From positions 464,453 to 528,452 of the forward strand of contig NZ_CP130721.1 of the NCBI RefSeq assembly GCF_035984415.1: a DNA stretch of 64,000 nucleotides, in the 5' to 3' direction. The notes under the pieces were generated by a model. It was not told where the DNA came from. It made no database searches and was given only the letters and a program-made list of their open reading frames with translations. Of the stretch, positions 8,542 through 16,877 are shown in pieces. A program made the position numbers and the translations under genes. Within the stretch, counting starts at the first letter, position 1; every line of letters begins with the position of its first letter. This DNA comes from Streptomyces sp. NBC_01296 (lineage in GTDB: Bacteria; Actinomycetota; Actinomycetes; Streptomycetales; Streptomycetaceae).

Positions 8542-9964
8542 CTAGTGTTCTGCGCCCGAAATCTCAGGGCTAAGTCTGCGCCTGGTTGCTCGGGTCGGAT
8601 GGGGTGATCTTGGTGAGGTAGTCGGCGAGGGACTTGAGAATCTCGTCGGCGGTCTTCGTCCAGGTAAAGGGTTTCGGGTCCTCGTTCCAGGTCTCGATCC
8701 AGGCCCGGATGTCGTCTTCCAGTGCTTTCACCGAGGTGTGGACGCCGCGGCGGATGAGCTTGTCGGTCAGCAGACCGAACCACCGCTCGACCTGGTTGAT
8801 CCAGGAGGAGCCTGTGGGCGTGAAGTGGACATGGAAGCGGGGGTGCCTGGCCAGCCACGTCTTGATCTCAGAAGTGTTGTGGGTGGCGTAGTTGTCGCAG
8901 ACCAGGTGCACGTCGAGCTCGTGGGGCACGGCTTTGTCTATGGTGACCAGGAACTTCTTGAACTCGATCGCGCGATGGCGGCGGTGGAGTTCGCTGATGA
9001 CGGTGCCGTCGGCGATGTTGAAGGCGGCGAAGAGGCTGGTGATGCCGTGCCGCAGGTAGTCGTGGGTGCGTCGTTCGGGCATGCCCGGCATCATCGGCAG
9101 CACCGGCTGTGAACGGTCCAGAGCCTGGATCTGGCTCTTCTCATCCACGCATAACACCACTGCCCGTTCCGGCGGGTTGTGATACAAGCCGACGACGTCG
9201 ACGACCTTGTCGACGAACTGCGGGTCGGTGGACAGCTTGAAGGAATCCTGCAGATGCGGCTTGAGATCGAACCGCTTCCAGATCCGGCCGACCGTCGACT
9301 TCGACAGCCCCGTCCGAGCTGCCATCGAGGCCCGCGACCAGTGAGTATCCTTCCCCGGCGTGGACTCCAGCGTCGCCACGATCACGTCTTCGACCTGGTC
9401 AAGGAGAATCGAGGGCGGCCGGCCCGGACGGGGCTCATCGACCAGGCCTTCAAGGCGATGGGCGATGAAACGACTGCGCCAGCGGTCGACGGTCGAGGCA
9501 TCGACACAGAGCTCGACCGCGGCCTGCCTGTTCGTCCCGCCCTCCGCACAACGCAGGACGATCCTCGCCCGCAGAGCCAGAAACTGGGCGGTCTTCGCAC
9601 GCCGGGCCCACCGGACCAACTGGTTCCGTTCAGCCTCACTCAGAACCAGATCGGCCTTCGGCCTGCCGATTCGGGCGGCATCCTCGAGTCCGGCCATCCC
9701 CTCGGCGGCGAACTTCCCGCGCCACTTCCTCACCGTCGCTGCGGTCACACCGACCTTGACCGCCACCTGCGCGTTCGGCACCCCGCCTGCGCACGCCAGC
9801 ACAATGCGCGCCCGCTCTGCGAACCGCGGCGCCACCGCCCCACTCGCCCAGCGGGACAACTCGGCGTGCTCCTCATTGGACAGGCGGACTTCGACGGCAC
9901 GAGGACCTGGCGACATGACAACAGGCTACAGACTTAGCCCTGAGATTTCAGGCGCAGAACACTA
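8542..9964. mobile_element. intact IS630-family insertion sequence
   Basis: 37-bp inverted repeats at 8542-8578 and 9928-9964 differ at one base. The outer ends read CTAG on both sides, consistent with the TA target preference and TA duplication of IS630/Tc1-mariner elements. It contains one complete transposase gene and nothing else. The near-identical ends suggest recent insertion. Confidence 0.92.
8570..9916 (-). CDS. IS630-family transposase, complete
   Basis: A 448-aa DDE transposase. The N-terminal half has two HTH regions (about residues 10-75 and 85-155). The catalytic core has Asp in LCVDEKSQIQALDRS, Asp in LVCDNYATHNT and Glu in SSWINQVERWFGLL. The start lies just inside the right inverted repeat and the stop just inside the left one, so the gene fills the element. 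No frameshift is visible, so it should be active. Confidence 0.93.
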   Translation of the reverse strand: MSPGPRAVEVRLSNEEHAELSRWASGAVAPRFAERARIVLACAGGVPNAQVAVKVGVTAATVRKWRGKFAAEGMAGLEDAARIGRPKADLVLSEAERNQLVRWARRAKTAQFLALRARIVLRCAEGGTNRQAAVELCVDASTVDRWRSRFIAHRLEGLVDEPRPGRPPSILLDQVEDVIVATLESTPGKDTHWSRASMAARTGLSKSTVGRIWKRFDLKPHLQDSFKLSTDPQFVDKVVDVVGLYHNPPERAVVLCVDEKSQIQALDRSQPVLPMMPGMPERRTHDYLRHGITSLFAAFNIADGTVISELHRRHRAIEFKKFLVTIDKAVPHELDVHLVCDNYATHNTSEIKTWLARHPRFHVHFTPTGSSWINQVERWFGLLTDKLIRRGVHTSVKALEDDIRAWIETWNEDPKPFTWTKTADEILKSLADYLTKITPSDPSNQAQT

Positions 9965-10118
9965 GCTGATTGTTCCGGCGGACGCTTCCGGCCCGCATCG
10001 GCCCAAGTAGCCATCGGCGCCGCCAGCAAGATCACTGACTGTAATCGTCACCTGTCGGATTGTCAGTGGCGCCCTCTACCGTGAATGGCAGCGGTCTTCT
10101 TCAGGGGGAGGGCAGGCC

Positions 10119-10367
10119 ATGGCCAACATCGTCTGGCACACCAAGCTCAAGATGCGTCTCGACCTCACACAAAATGATCTCGGGCAAGGCATTGAGGGCC
10201 TGTGGGACCTGATCTACGACACGGATCGGCTCTATGCCTCACGCATCGTCCCGGTCTCCGAGCGCGGACTGCAGTGCGGCGGGATCTGCCAGGAAAAGGG
10301 GGTGGTGGCCTGGATGCACCTGCGGCTGCGCGCCAACGGCCGGCGCGAGGGGCGGCGCAGAGCGTGA
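10119..10367 (+). CDS. small protein of unknown function, possibly truncated
   Basis: An 82-aa product starting MANIVWHTKLKMRLDLTQNDL, with an excellent ribosome site (AGGGGGAGGG 7 nt before ATG). The first about 70 residues look like real coding sequence. The last residues (RANGRREGRRRA) are basic and low-complexity, suggesting a former longer protein cut short. I do not recognise the family. It stands alone, convergent with the cofilin-like gene. Confidence 0.55.
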   Translation: MANIVWHTKLKMRLDLTQNDLGQGIEGLWDLIYDTDRLYASRIVPVSERGLQCGGICQEKGVVAWMHLRLRANGRREGRRRA

Positions 10368-10413
10368 GTTCGGCGGGGAGAGCGCCGAGCAGTTCTATGG
10401 ACTGTGACCGTCC

Positions 10414-10815
10414 TCAGCCGGCGAGGGCGACGAGCCTTCGGTGCTCCAGCTGGTCTTGCTGTCTGGCCGTGAGGTGGACGTGGACGTCCGGGAGGTACTC
10501 CTTCAGGAGGGCGTAACCGGCTGTGTAGGCCTCTTCCTGGGCTTCGGCCTCCGCCGGCATCCAGAGGACCAGCAGCATTTCGTGTCGGCGTGCGCCCTCC
10601 GGGGTGGCAAAGGACAGCTCGTGGACGACCAGGTGCGCCTGGTCCACGGGCAGTGCCGAAACCAGCTCGTCATGGGTCAGATTGGCCTCCAGCTCCGGCG
10701 CCAGCACACCCGGGGAATCCGCGAAGCCGAGGATTACGGTATTGATCTCCCGCCGCTGCCTCAGGTGGTGGAGGGCATCACGGCAGCCTTCCGTCACGCT
10801 GATCGGGCTGCTCAC
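10414..10815 (-). CDS. ADF/cofilin-homology domain protein
   Basis: A 133-aa protein that aligns by eye along its whole length with eukaryotic actin-depolymerising factor/cofilin. Points of agreement are ISVTEGCRDALHHLR (cofilin VxVSDxCxxxF), HDELVSALPVDQAHLVVHELSF (cofilin DDFxxxLPxDxCRYxVxDxxF), then ATPEGARRHEMLLVLWMPA (cofilin T-E-SKKxxxxFIxWxPD) and AYTAGYALLKEYLPDVHVHLTA (cofilin YASSKDxxKxxLxGIxxELQA). The actin-contacting lysines of the long helix are not kept. The GTG start at 10815 overlaps the stop of the upstream ORF (GTGA), implying coupled translation. Partner unknown; Streptomyces has actin-like filaments (MreB, ParM/AlfA types), so a filament role is only a possibility. Confidence 0.7.
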   Translation of the reverse strand: MSSPISVTEGCRDALHHLRQRREINTVILGFADSPGVLAPELEANLTHDELVSALPVDQAHLVVHELSFATPEGARRHEMLLVLWMPAEAEAQEEAYTAGYALLKEYLPDVHVHLTARQQDQLEHRRLVALAG

Positions 10816-11132
10816 GAAAACCTCGCGTCGCTCGTGGTTTGGGGATCACCGAGGGGGTCATCCTTCCACCCCGGTGGGTGTGACGGCTTTGGACTGGCCT
10901 CGGGCCGCAGGCCGAGCATGTCCAGCAGCAGCACGAGATCTATTAGGTCGGCGACGCGGGAAGCAACAGCGCGGCGCGCCGCCGCACGGTCCGCTGTCCC
11001 GGAGCACGCCAGGATAGCCGGCGCGTCACAGCCAAACGCCGATCCCACCACGCCCACTCGCCGGGTGCAGCCCGAACTGCTCCAAGTGCGCAGGCCTTCG
11101 CCACAGGGTCGACTGCCGGGCCTCGTCAACAC
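10812..11132 (-). CDS. hypothetical protein coupled to the cofilin-like gene
   Basis: A 106-aa frame whose stop overlaps the GTG of the cofilin-like gene by four bases. The second half (AARRAVASRVADLIDLVLLLDMLGLRPEA) looks like a genuine amphipathic helix. The N-terminal 30 residues are less convincing, so the true start may be an internal GTG or ATG. No recognised domain. The coupling suggests a joint function with its neighbour. Confidence 0.45.
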   Translation of the reverse strand: MLTRPGSRPCGEGLRTWSSSGCTRRVGVVGSAFGCDAPAILACSGTADRAAARRAVASRVADLIDLVLLLDMLGLRPEASPKPSHPPGWKDDPLGDPQTTSDARFS

Positions 11133-11359
11133 GACGTGACCGCCGAGGCGATGCGGCGTTTACATGTCTGCCGCGCTGGTCGCTCCCCCCGCATCCCGCG
11201 TGGCGGTCTCCCGGCGATGGGGCCCTGCCCGGATGCCCATCGCCGGGCGCGCCTGCCTCCCGACCGGCAGGGCGAGCCCTCTTTGACGGGATCAGTCTCA
11301 GTCGGCGGAGAGGGCCTGGAGGAGGTAGCCGACCTGGGGTTCGGGCAGGCGGGCCCGGA

Positions 11360-11635
11360 TCAGGTGTGCAGGCGGCTGTTGATCCCGTCGTGGCTGTCGG
11401 CCTGGTCCTCGTCGAACCAGTAGTCGCCCGCGGCCAGGTAGCGGAAGGAATGCACGCTCTTTCCGGGCAGGGCGACGGTCACCGCCCTGGAGCCGTCCTT
11501 GCGGGGCATCAGGGTGTGGGTGCCGGGCTGCCAGTCGTTGAAGTCACCAACCACGCTGACCGGGCCGGGAGGCGTGTCGGCGGGCAGGACGAACGTGACC
11601 TGCATACGGTCCTTGAGCTGCTTGCGTTCCAGCAC
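11360..11635 (-). CDS. isoamylase early-set (AMPK-CBM48-like) domain protein
   Basis: About 91 aa, a stand-alone glycan-binding-type E-set immunoglobulin fold as found at the front of glycogen branching and debranching enzymes: VTFVLPADTPPGPVSVVGDFNDWQPGTHTLMPRKDG, then VALPGKSVHSFRYLAAGDYWFDEDQAD. I set the start at GTG 11635 (AGGAG 7 nt upstream); the longer frame to 11722 adds Arg/Pro-rich residues. Short proteins of this kind are common in Streptomyces; a regulatory role in glycogen metabolism or stress is plausible but unproven. Confidence 0.85.
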   Translation of the reverse strand: MLERKQLKDRMQVTFVLPADTPPGPVSVVGDFNDWQPGTHTLMPRKDGSRAVTVALPGKSVHSFRYLAAGDYWFDEDQADSHDGINSRLHT

Positions 11636-12146
11636 GGAATGACTCCTGGCGGCAGGGGCGAGCGGTCGCGCCCCATCCTCTGGCCCACACCATCCGCCGG
11701 CCCGGGAACGCGGCCGTGGCATGGCCCTCCTTCACCCGCCCGGCATGACAACCAGGCCGTCTCGGCACGTCCGAGGCTCCTGCCTCCGGGCAGCGTCTAG
11801 AACGGGTACGGCAACACTCGACAGGCATACGGCGGCCGGTGCGGGGCAGTCGCCGACTGGGGCGGACCCGGTCTGTGCGCCTCCCACTCGGCACACCGGG
11901 CCCGACCCGGGTCATCATGTGAGGGTCACGCCGGCCCACCTGGGCACCGCCTGACGGTGCCCAACGGACACAACGTTGGGGTGGCCGCCTGGTCGGCGGC
12001 TACTTTGGCGAAAAAGCCACCACGACTGGCATGTGTGACGCCGCGCCTGGGGAACTTAGGCTGGAGACGGCGGCCGGCGCGCTGAGCGGCCCCCCGGCCG
12101 TCACCCGTGAGCACCTGCCCCACTTCCCCCCCCTCCGTGCAGGTGC
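11636..12146. other. intergenic stretch without a convincing gene
   Basis: Overlapping frames on both strands show only Arg/Pro/Gly-rich shadow translations. It precedes the E-set gene and so should carry its promoter; I cannot pick a -10/-35 pair with confidence. Confidence 0.45.
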
Positions 12147-13184
12147 TCACCCAGACCCTGTATCCGGTGGCGCGCTCGGACCAGCACTGAACAGCGGCAC
12201 CTCCTCCACGGTCACGTCCAGGCGCAGCCGTTTGAAGCGGACCGGGTGCCGGAAGACGCCGCCTCGGTCGATGGCGGTGTCGGCGCTGATCTCCGCGACC
12301 AGCTCGGGGCGTACGAGGGTCACGTCCAGGATGTCCCGGCTGCCCCATGCCGATGCGAAGTGCCAGCCCTCCCAGGGATGTCCGGCATCGGCTGCGCTCA
12401 CGTTGCCGCCGACCAGGCGCGCCAGCTCGGCACGTAGTGGGGCCGTGCGGCCGATCGAGCGGAGGTCGCCGTGGGCGTCGCGGCGGCCCAGGAGGAGGAG
12501 CTGGGGTCGGATCATGGTGCCGGTGATCGCGCCGATGATCGCCTCCGTCGTGTTCCGACGACGCAGTTTGTACCAGCCTCTGTGTCCTGGCCGGTAGGGC
12601 TGGTTCATGGCCTTGACCACGATGCCTTCGACGCCGGAGATCTCAGTCCAGGACTCTAGCCACTGCTGTGCCTTGATCAGGTCCGTTGTCATCGGGCACA
12701 GGGTCCAGGGGGATGCGAGCCGGTGGTCGGTGAATAGGGCTTCCAGTCGGAGGCGGCGTTGGCGGTAGGGGTAGTTGATCAGTTCGCTTCCGTCCTGTTG
12801 CAGGATGTCGAAGGCGATGAAGAAGGCGGGCAGTGACGTGGCGAGAACGCGCGTGCTGCGGCGGCCGCGGGCGGCGGTGCGGCGCTGCAGTCCCTCGAAG
12901 GACAGCTGGCCTGCCTTGGTGTCCCAGACGACGAGCTCGCCGTCCAGGACGAGGCCGTCGGGCAGCTTGTCCGCCGCGGTGACGAGGTCGGGGAAGCAGT
13001 CTTGGATCAGCGATCCGCGCCGGGTCTGCAGCAGAAGGGCGCCGTCCGGCCCGGTGGGGGTGAACAGCAGGGTCCGGTAGCCGTCGAATTTCTGCTCGAA
13101 CGCCAGCTCGCCCAGCACACCGGGTCCCGGCACCGACTCCACGGCCTGCGCCAGCATCGGCTCCACCGGTGGTCGCAACGTCAC
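12147..13184 (-). CDS. ATP-dependent DNA ligase (NHEJ LigC/LigD-ligase type)
   Basis: Seals DNA breaks using ATP. Nucleotidyltransferase domain: motif I EQKFDGYR (adenylated Lys), motif III LDGELVVWD, motif IIIa AFFIAFDILQQDG, motif IV VEGIVVKAM and motif V YKLRRRNTTEAIIG. An OB-fold follows (IGRTAPLR, DVTLVRPELVAEISADTAID, FRHPVRFKRLRLDVT). At 345 aa it is a stand-alone ligase without the polymerase or nuclease domains of full LigD. It lies 22 bp downstream of the ku 3' fragment on the same strand, the usual ku-ligase operon order. The ku gene is interrupted, so the pair cannot currently act together unless the transposon excises or another ku exists. Confidence 0.9.
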   Translation of the reverse strand: MTLRPPVEPMLAQAVESVPGPGVLGELAFEQKFDGYRTLLFTPTGPDGALLLQTRRGSLIQDCFPDLVTAADKLPDGLVLDGELVVWDTKAGQLSFEGLQRRTAARGRRSTRVLATSLPAFFIAFDILQQDGSELINYPYRQRRLRLEALFTDHRLASPWTLCPMTTDLIKAQQWLESWTEISGVEGIVVKAMNQPYRPGHRGWYKLRRRNTTEAIIGAITGTMIRPQLLLLGRRDAHGDLRSIGRTAPLRAELARLVGGNVSAADAGHPWEGWHFASAWGSRDILDVTLVRPELVAEISADTAIDRGGVFRHPVRFKRLRLDVTVEEVPLFSAGPSAPPDTGSG

Positions 13185-13206
13185 CCTGGTCGCCTGTCTC
13201 TCGCAT

Positions 13207-13864
13207 CTACGTCCGGGACGAGGACAGCGCCTTCATGAGGTCGTCGCGGCTCATGTGCGAGCGGCCGGGGATGTCGGCAGCGGCTGCCTTCTTATAGAGG
13301 TCGGCCTTCGACAGGCCGCTGAGGTCTTCCTTCGGCGCGGAGCGGATCCGCTTCTTCGCCCCGGGCTTCTTCTCGGCGGCCTTGCCGGAGGCGGTGGCCT
13401 TGCCGCCGGTGGCTTTGGGGCTGCCGGCCCGCTCGACGCTGGCGCGCAGTGCCTCCATGAGGTCGACCACGCCGGTCGGCTGCGCCGCCGGCTCAGCCTT
13501 CTCCACCCTCTCGCCGGACCGCTTGGCCTCGATCATGGCGGCGACCTTCTCCTGGAAGGTGTCGTGGAACTGTTCTGGGTCCCACTTCATGGTCAGGGCG
13601 TCGATGAGCTGCTCAGCCATCTGCAGCTCCTTGCCGGAGGCCTTCGCCCTGCCGGGAAGGCTGTCGATCTCCTTCTCCGGGTCCCTGATCTCATCCGCCC
13701 AGTGCAGGGTGTGGAGAGTCAGGAGGCCGTTCTCGGCCTTGAGGGCGACCAGGTATTCGTGCTGGCGCATGACGAACGTCGCGATACCGGCTTTGCCGGC
13801 CTTCGCGAGCGCCTGTTCCAGGAGGCTGTAGACCTTGCCGTACTCGGCGCCCCGCGGTCCCAGG
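13207..13864 (-). pseudogene. ku: ku (NHEJ DNA-end-binding protein), 3' part of interrupted gene
   Basis: Encodes the C-terminal two thirds of bacterial Ku: GPRGAEYGKVYSLLEQALAKAGKAGIATFVMRQHEYLVAL, then LHTLHWADEIRDPEKEIDSLPG and the helix MAEQLIDALTMKWDPEQFHDTFQEKVAAMIEAK. A Lys/Ala-rich linker and a SAP-like tail (KEDLSGLSKADLYKKAAAADIPGRSHMSRDDLMKAL) follow. The reading frame continues upstream of 13864 into transposon DNA and makes nonsense there. Joined to the fragment at 20785 after removing 13865-20784, it gives FFDKTYFLGPRGAEYGKVY, the normal Ku sequence in frame. Confidence 0.92.
13859..13864 (+). repeat. CCCAGG hexamer, left flank of Tn554-like element
   Basis: Same hexamer as 20779-20784. 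One copy belongs to ku (the CTGGG of Leu-Gly codons); the other is the flanking copy created or carried by the transposon. Confidence 0.85.
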
Positions 13865-14223
13865 TTTTCCGACCGGTCGCGTCTCGACGGGGGCTGTGAC
13901 CTGGGGTTGAACCTAGCGAACATGTCCAGGATGTGCGGCTCGCGAGCCTGGCGATCACTCGATCGTGTGGGGCGATGAACCTTCGAGGGCGAGTCGCTCC
14001 GTCGCCGCCGTCGGCAGCGGCTGGTGTTCTGCCCGTCGGACAGCTGACTGCGGTGAGCTGCACATGCGGAGTCCCCGGATGTCGGTGCTGAACGCGAAGC
14101 CCGTCCGGTGTGGTCGTACACCTGTGACTCGTCGACTCCTTCCACTCCTAGCGCTCAACTGGCCATAAAGCGTTCTCCACCGTCCACCACTGTCGAAGAC
14201 CTCCTGCACCATCCGGGTGGTCG

Positions 14224-16053
14224 ATGACTCGGACGGCCTCGAACCGGCAGCAGCTGGGAAGCATGAAGCGTGACGAAGTGGCATCAATTCTAGCAACCAC
14301 ATGCTCGGTGGACCCGTCTAAGGAAGTTGCTATCGTGTTGAATGGGAAGCCAGTCGTAATCCTAATCCACCCCCGACCGGTGCGACGCAGAGAAATTGTC
14401 GCGGACCTGGAGAGATGGACTTCCGGCAGCCTGCATTTCGTCGACGCGGGCACGGCAAAGGAAGCCGAAGATGCCGTTAAAGAGCTGATGAGCGAAAGTG
14501 ACCTGGGCGCAAACCCAGACGGCTGGCTGATGGCGGTGATCACTGCGCCTGCAATTGGCGATTTCGATGGCCTAGCAACCCTGCAAACCGTCACCAGGAA
14601 TTACACGCGACCCTTCAAGGTGCTTCTCGTTGAAGATCCCGGAACGCCAATTCCCGATGGGTTCAGGCGACTCATCTTGGACACGGCGACACTTGACCGG
14701 CAGTTCCAGGAAATGTTTGACTCGTGGAGCCCTGCGGACCCATGGGTGCAGGTCAAAGGTGGAAAGGAAACGCAGACTGGGCGGCAGATCCAAGACATTC
14801 TCTACTGCAGCGGCAGTAGATACACGTGGCAGCGCCCGAGCGACCCAAATATTACCGTAAAGATCGGAGACGAACTCCTTCCAGCCAATCCTTCGCCGCG
14901 CGAGATTTACGCAAAAATTTCAGACTTTCCCGTATCCGACAGAAAGCCTGAGGATCACGCATACGATCTGGTAGTTGTGGGGGCCGGGCCGGCGGGGTTG
15001 GCTGCAGCGCTGAGCGCCGGGCTTCTCGGTTTGCAGACGCTGGTTATCGAGGCATTTGTACTGGGCGGGACTGCCGCAACATCCATCAATCAAATTGAGA
15101 ACTATCTAGGATTTCCTGACGGGTTTAGCGGGAATAAGCTAGCCAGGCTAACCCTGGATCAGATGAAGAATCAAAAGATTACCGGGGTTGATTGGTGGCC
15201 ACTCCTGACAGCCCATTCGCTTGCCGCAGACGGTGACCGCTATCGCATCGTTTTCGATCCTAATTCAGGGAAATCCGTTTCGGCAGGAATCGTAATTTTG
15301 GCTTGCGGCCAAAGGCCCAGAAGCCTCCAAGTCGATGGTGAAATCGGGAAACGCTTCGAAGCGGAGAGCGTATATCACATCGCCTTGCGCTGCCACAAGG
15401 ATAGCGAGCGACACAAGGACGTCGTGATCGTGGGAGGAGGGGACTCAGGAGGGCAAGCCGCTCTGATGTTCTCGGAGGTCGCGAGAAGTGTCACTCTTGT
15501 TTCTCGTGACCCGCTGTCCAAGTACATGCATAGGCGACTACGTACAAAGGTTAAGGCTGCCGAGAGGGCGAAACATCTTCGACTCCGGGAAAACTGCGAG
15601 GTGCTTCGTTTCCTCCGCGACGCCGACGGTAAACTTGCCAGGGTCTCCATTCGAAATGTCGGAGACCCCGACAATACAGAAGAACTCGACGCATCGTCAG
15701 CGTACGTACTAATTGGCGGCAAGCCGAACACTGAGTGGCTACACACGAGTGGCATCAGACTTGACCCGAAGAAACAGCGCGTCCTAACAGACGTACACCT
15801 TCCCGAAGAAGACAGAACACTATTTCATCAAAAGGTGAACCGTGAACTGGCGACTTTCGAAAGCAGCCTTCCCGGCGTATTCGCAGTAGGCGATGTTCGA
15901 GCAAAGTCCTTCCGACGCGTGGGGCAAGCAGCTGGACAAGGGGCGGCGGTCGTCGCATCACTTGAGGAATACTTGCGGGAAAGCGGCGACAGGATCCTTC
16001 GCGACCCCCAAAGTCCGGCATATCGGATCTTTGGCCCGGATGACGAGGGTTAA
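14224..16053 (+). CDS. FAD-dependent thioredoxin-reductase-like oxidoreductase with N-terminal extra domain (transposon cargo)
   Basis: 609 aa from ATG 14224; ATG 14263 (MKRDEVASILATT) is the likelier start. Residues 1-220 form a separate alpha/beta domain resembling a response-regulator receiver (VVILIHPRP, MAVITAPAIGDFDG, FKVLLVEDPG), as in Streptomyces proteins that fuse such a domain to TrxR. From about residue 245: FAD-binding GAGPAGLAAALSA, NYLGFP, LACGQRP, NAD(P)H site VIVGGGDSGGQAAL and C-terminal FAVGDVRA. The redox-active CxxC expected before the NAD(P)H site is absent: the region reads YHIALRCHKDSERHKD with one Cys. So it probably does not reduce thioredoxin in the usual way. GC content is clearly lower than in the neighbours. 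Confidence 0.85.
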   Translation: MTRTASNRQQLGSMKRDEVASILATTCSVDPSKEVAIVLNGKPVVILIHPRPVRRREIVADLERWTSGSLHFVDAGTAKEAEDAVKELMSESDLGANPDGWLMAVITAPAIGDFDGLATLQTVTRNYTRPFKVLLVEDPGTPIPDGFRRLILDTATLDRQFQEMFDSWSPADPWVQVKGGKETQTGRQIQDILYCSGSRYTWQRPSDPNITVKIGDELLPANPSPREIYAKISDFPVSDRKPEDHAYDLVVVGAGPAGLAAALSAGLLGLQTLVIEAFVLGGTAATSINQIENYLGFPDGFSGNKLARLTLDQMKNQKITGVDWWPLLTAHSLAADGDRYRIVFDPNSGKSVSAGIVILACGQRPRSLQVDGEIGKRFEAESVYHIALRCHKDSERHKDVVIVGGGDSGGQAALMFSEVARSVTLVSRDPLSKYMHRRLRTKVKAAERAKHLRLRENCEVLRFLRDADGKLARVSIRNVGDPDNTEELDASSAYVLIGGKPNTEWLHTSGIRLDPKKQRVLTDVHLPEEDRTLFHQKVNRELATFESSLPGVFAVGDVRAKSFRRVGQAAGQGAAVVASLEEYLRESGDRILRDPQSPAYRIFGPDDEG

Positions 16054-16280
16054 TGCTCCGTTCTAGGCGCTCTGCCTTGCCCGACCAGTCCCGCCATCGA
16101 GCCGACGAACGTCCCCGGCCATGACCGGCCGCTCGACGAGCCGGCCGATAGTGATCGGCCGCGGTCAGCCCGGAAACACTCAATTGGCCAAGTCTTGCAC
16201 TCACTGGCTTGCGCTCATCCGTCCACTTGACCGCTCACGCGCCAACTGGAGCGCTCAGTGGACCGCACCTGAGCTGGTTT

Positions 16281-16877
16281 TCAGGGCCGTTGGTGTTCGA
16301 GGATTTGGGCCTCGAGTTCGGCGATCCGTTTGTCGGCGAACCGGACGTTGTCGCGGGCTGCGGTCAGTTTGGCGATCAGCGACTTGTTCTCCGCGGCCAG
16401 TTCTCGAACCCGCCTCTTCAAGGTGCCATTGTCAGTAGTGATCCGGACGATGTCTTCCTCGGTCCACTGCGTCTGCAGGTCCTTGATCTGGCCAAGGAGG
16501 TCGCCGATTTGTTCGCGCTGGGCGAGGATCTCGGCGTTTGCGGCCTTGAGGGCGTCCTCGGCGTTGAGCGCGCGCTCGCGCCAAGACGCCTCCATGGCGG
16601 CCTGCTCGTCCCTGCGGTCTTGGATACGGCGGCCGACGGCCCGGCTCATCGCCTCGCTCACCAGCGTCTTGGCGTCAGCGTGTTCGTAGAGGAAGGTGCG
16701 GGAGACGTCCGCATGGCGGGCGACGGAGGCCATGGTGATCGGTGTTCTGGTCTTGGCCAGCCGTTGGAGGGTGTCCTTGATCCGCTGCAGGGCCGCGTCT
16801 GTCTTGCGCTGCCGGGCGGCGAGCGCTTCGGCGGTGCGGGCCGGCGGAACCCTGGGGGCGCTCAGTCCTTCGGCCAC
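16281..16877 (-). CDS. tnpC: TnpC-like DUF6262 coiled-coil protein of Tn554-like element
   Basis: About 198 aa from GTG 16877 (AGGAGG 4 nt upstream), overlapping the tnpB stop. N-terminal HTH-like part: ALQRIKDTLQRLAKTRTPITMASVARHADVSRTFLYEHADAKTLV. Long coiled coil: LKAANAEILAQREQIGDLLGQIKDLQ, then LKRRVRELAAENKSLIAKLTAARDNVRFADKRIAELEAQILEHQ. This is the DUF6262 architecture accompanying TnpA/TnpB; TnpC of Tn554 is not essential but influences orientation and frequency of insertion. The longer frame to 16949 is an artefact. Confidence 0.85.
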   Translation of the reverse strand: MAEGLSAPRVPPARTAEALAARQRKTDAALQRIKDTLQRLAKTRTPITMASVARHADVSRTFLYEHADAKTLVSEAMSRAVGRRIQDRRDEQAAMEASWRERALNAEDALKAANAEILAQREQIGDLLGQIKDLQTQWTEEDIVRITTDNGTLKRRVRELAAENKSLIAKLTAARDNVRFADKRIAELEAQILEHQRP

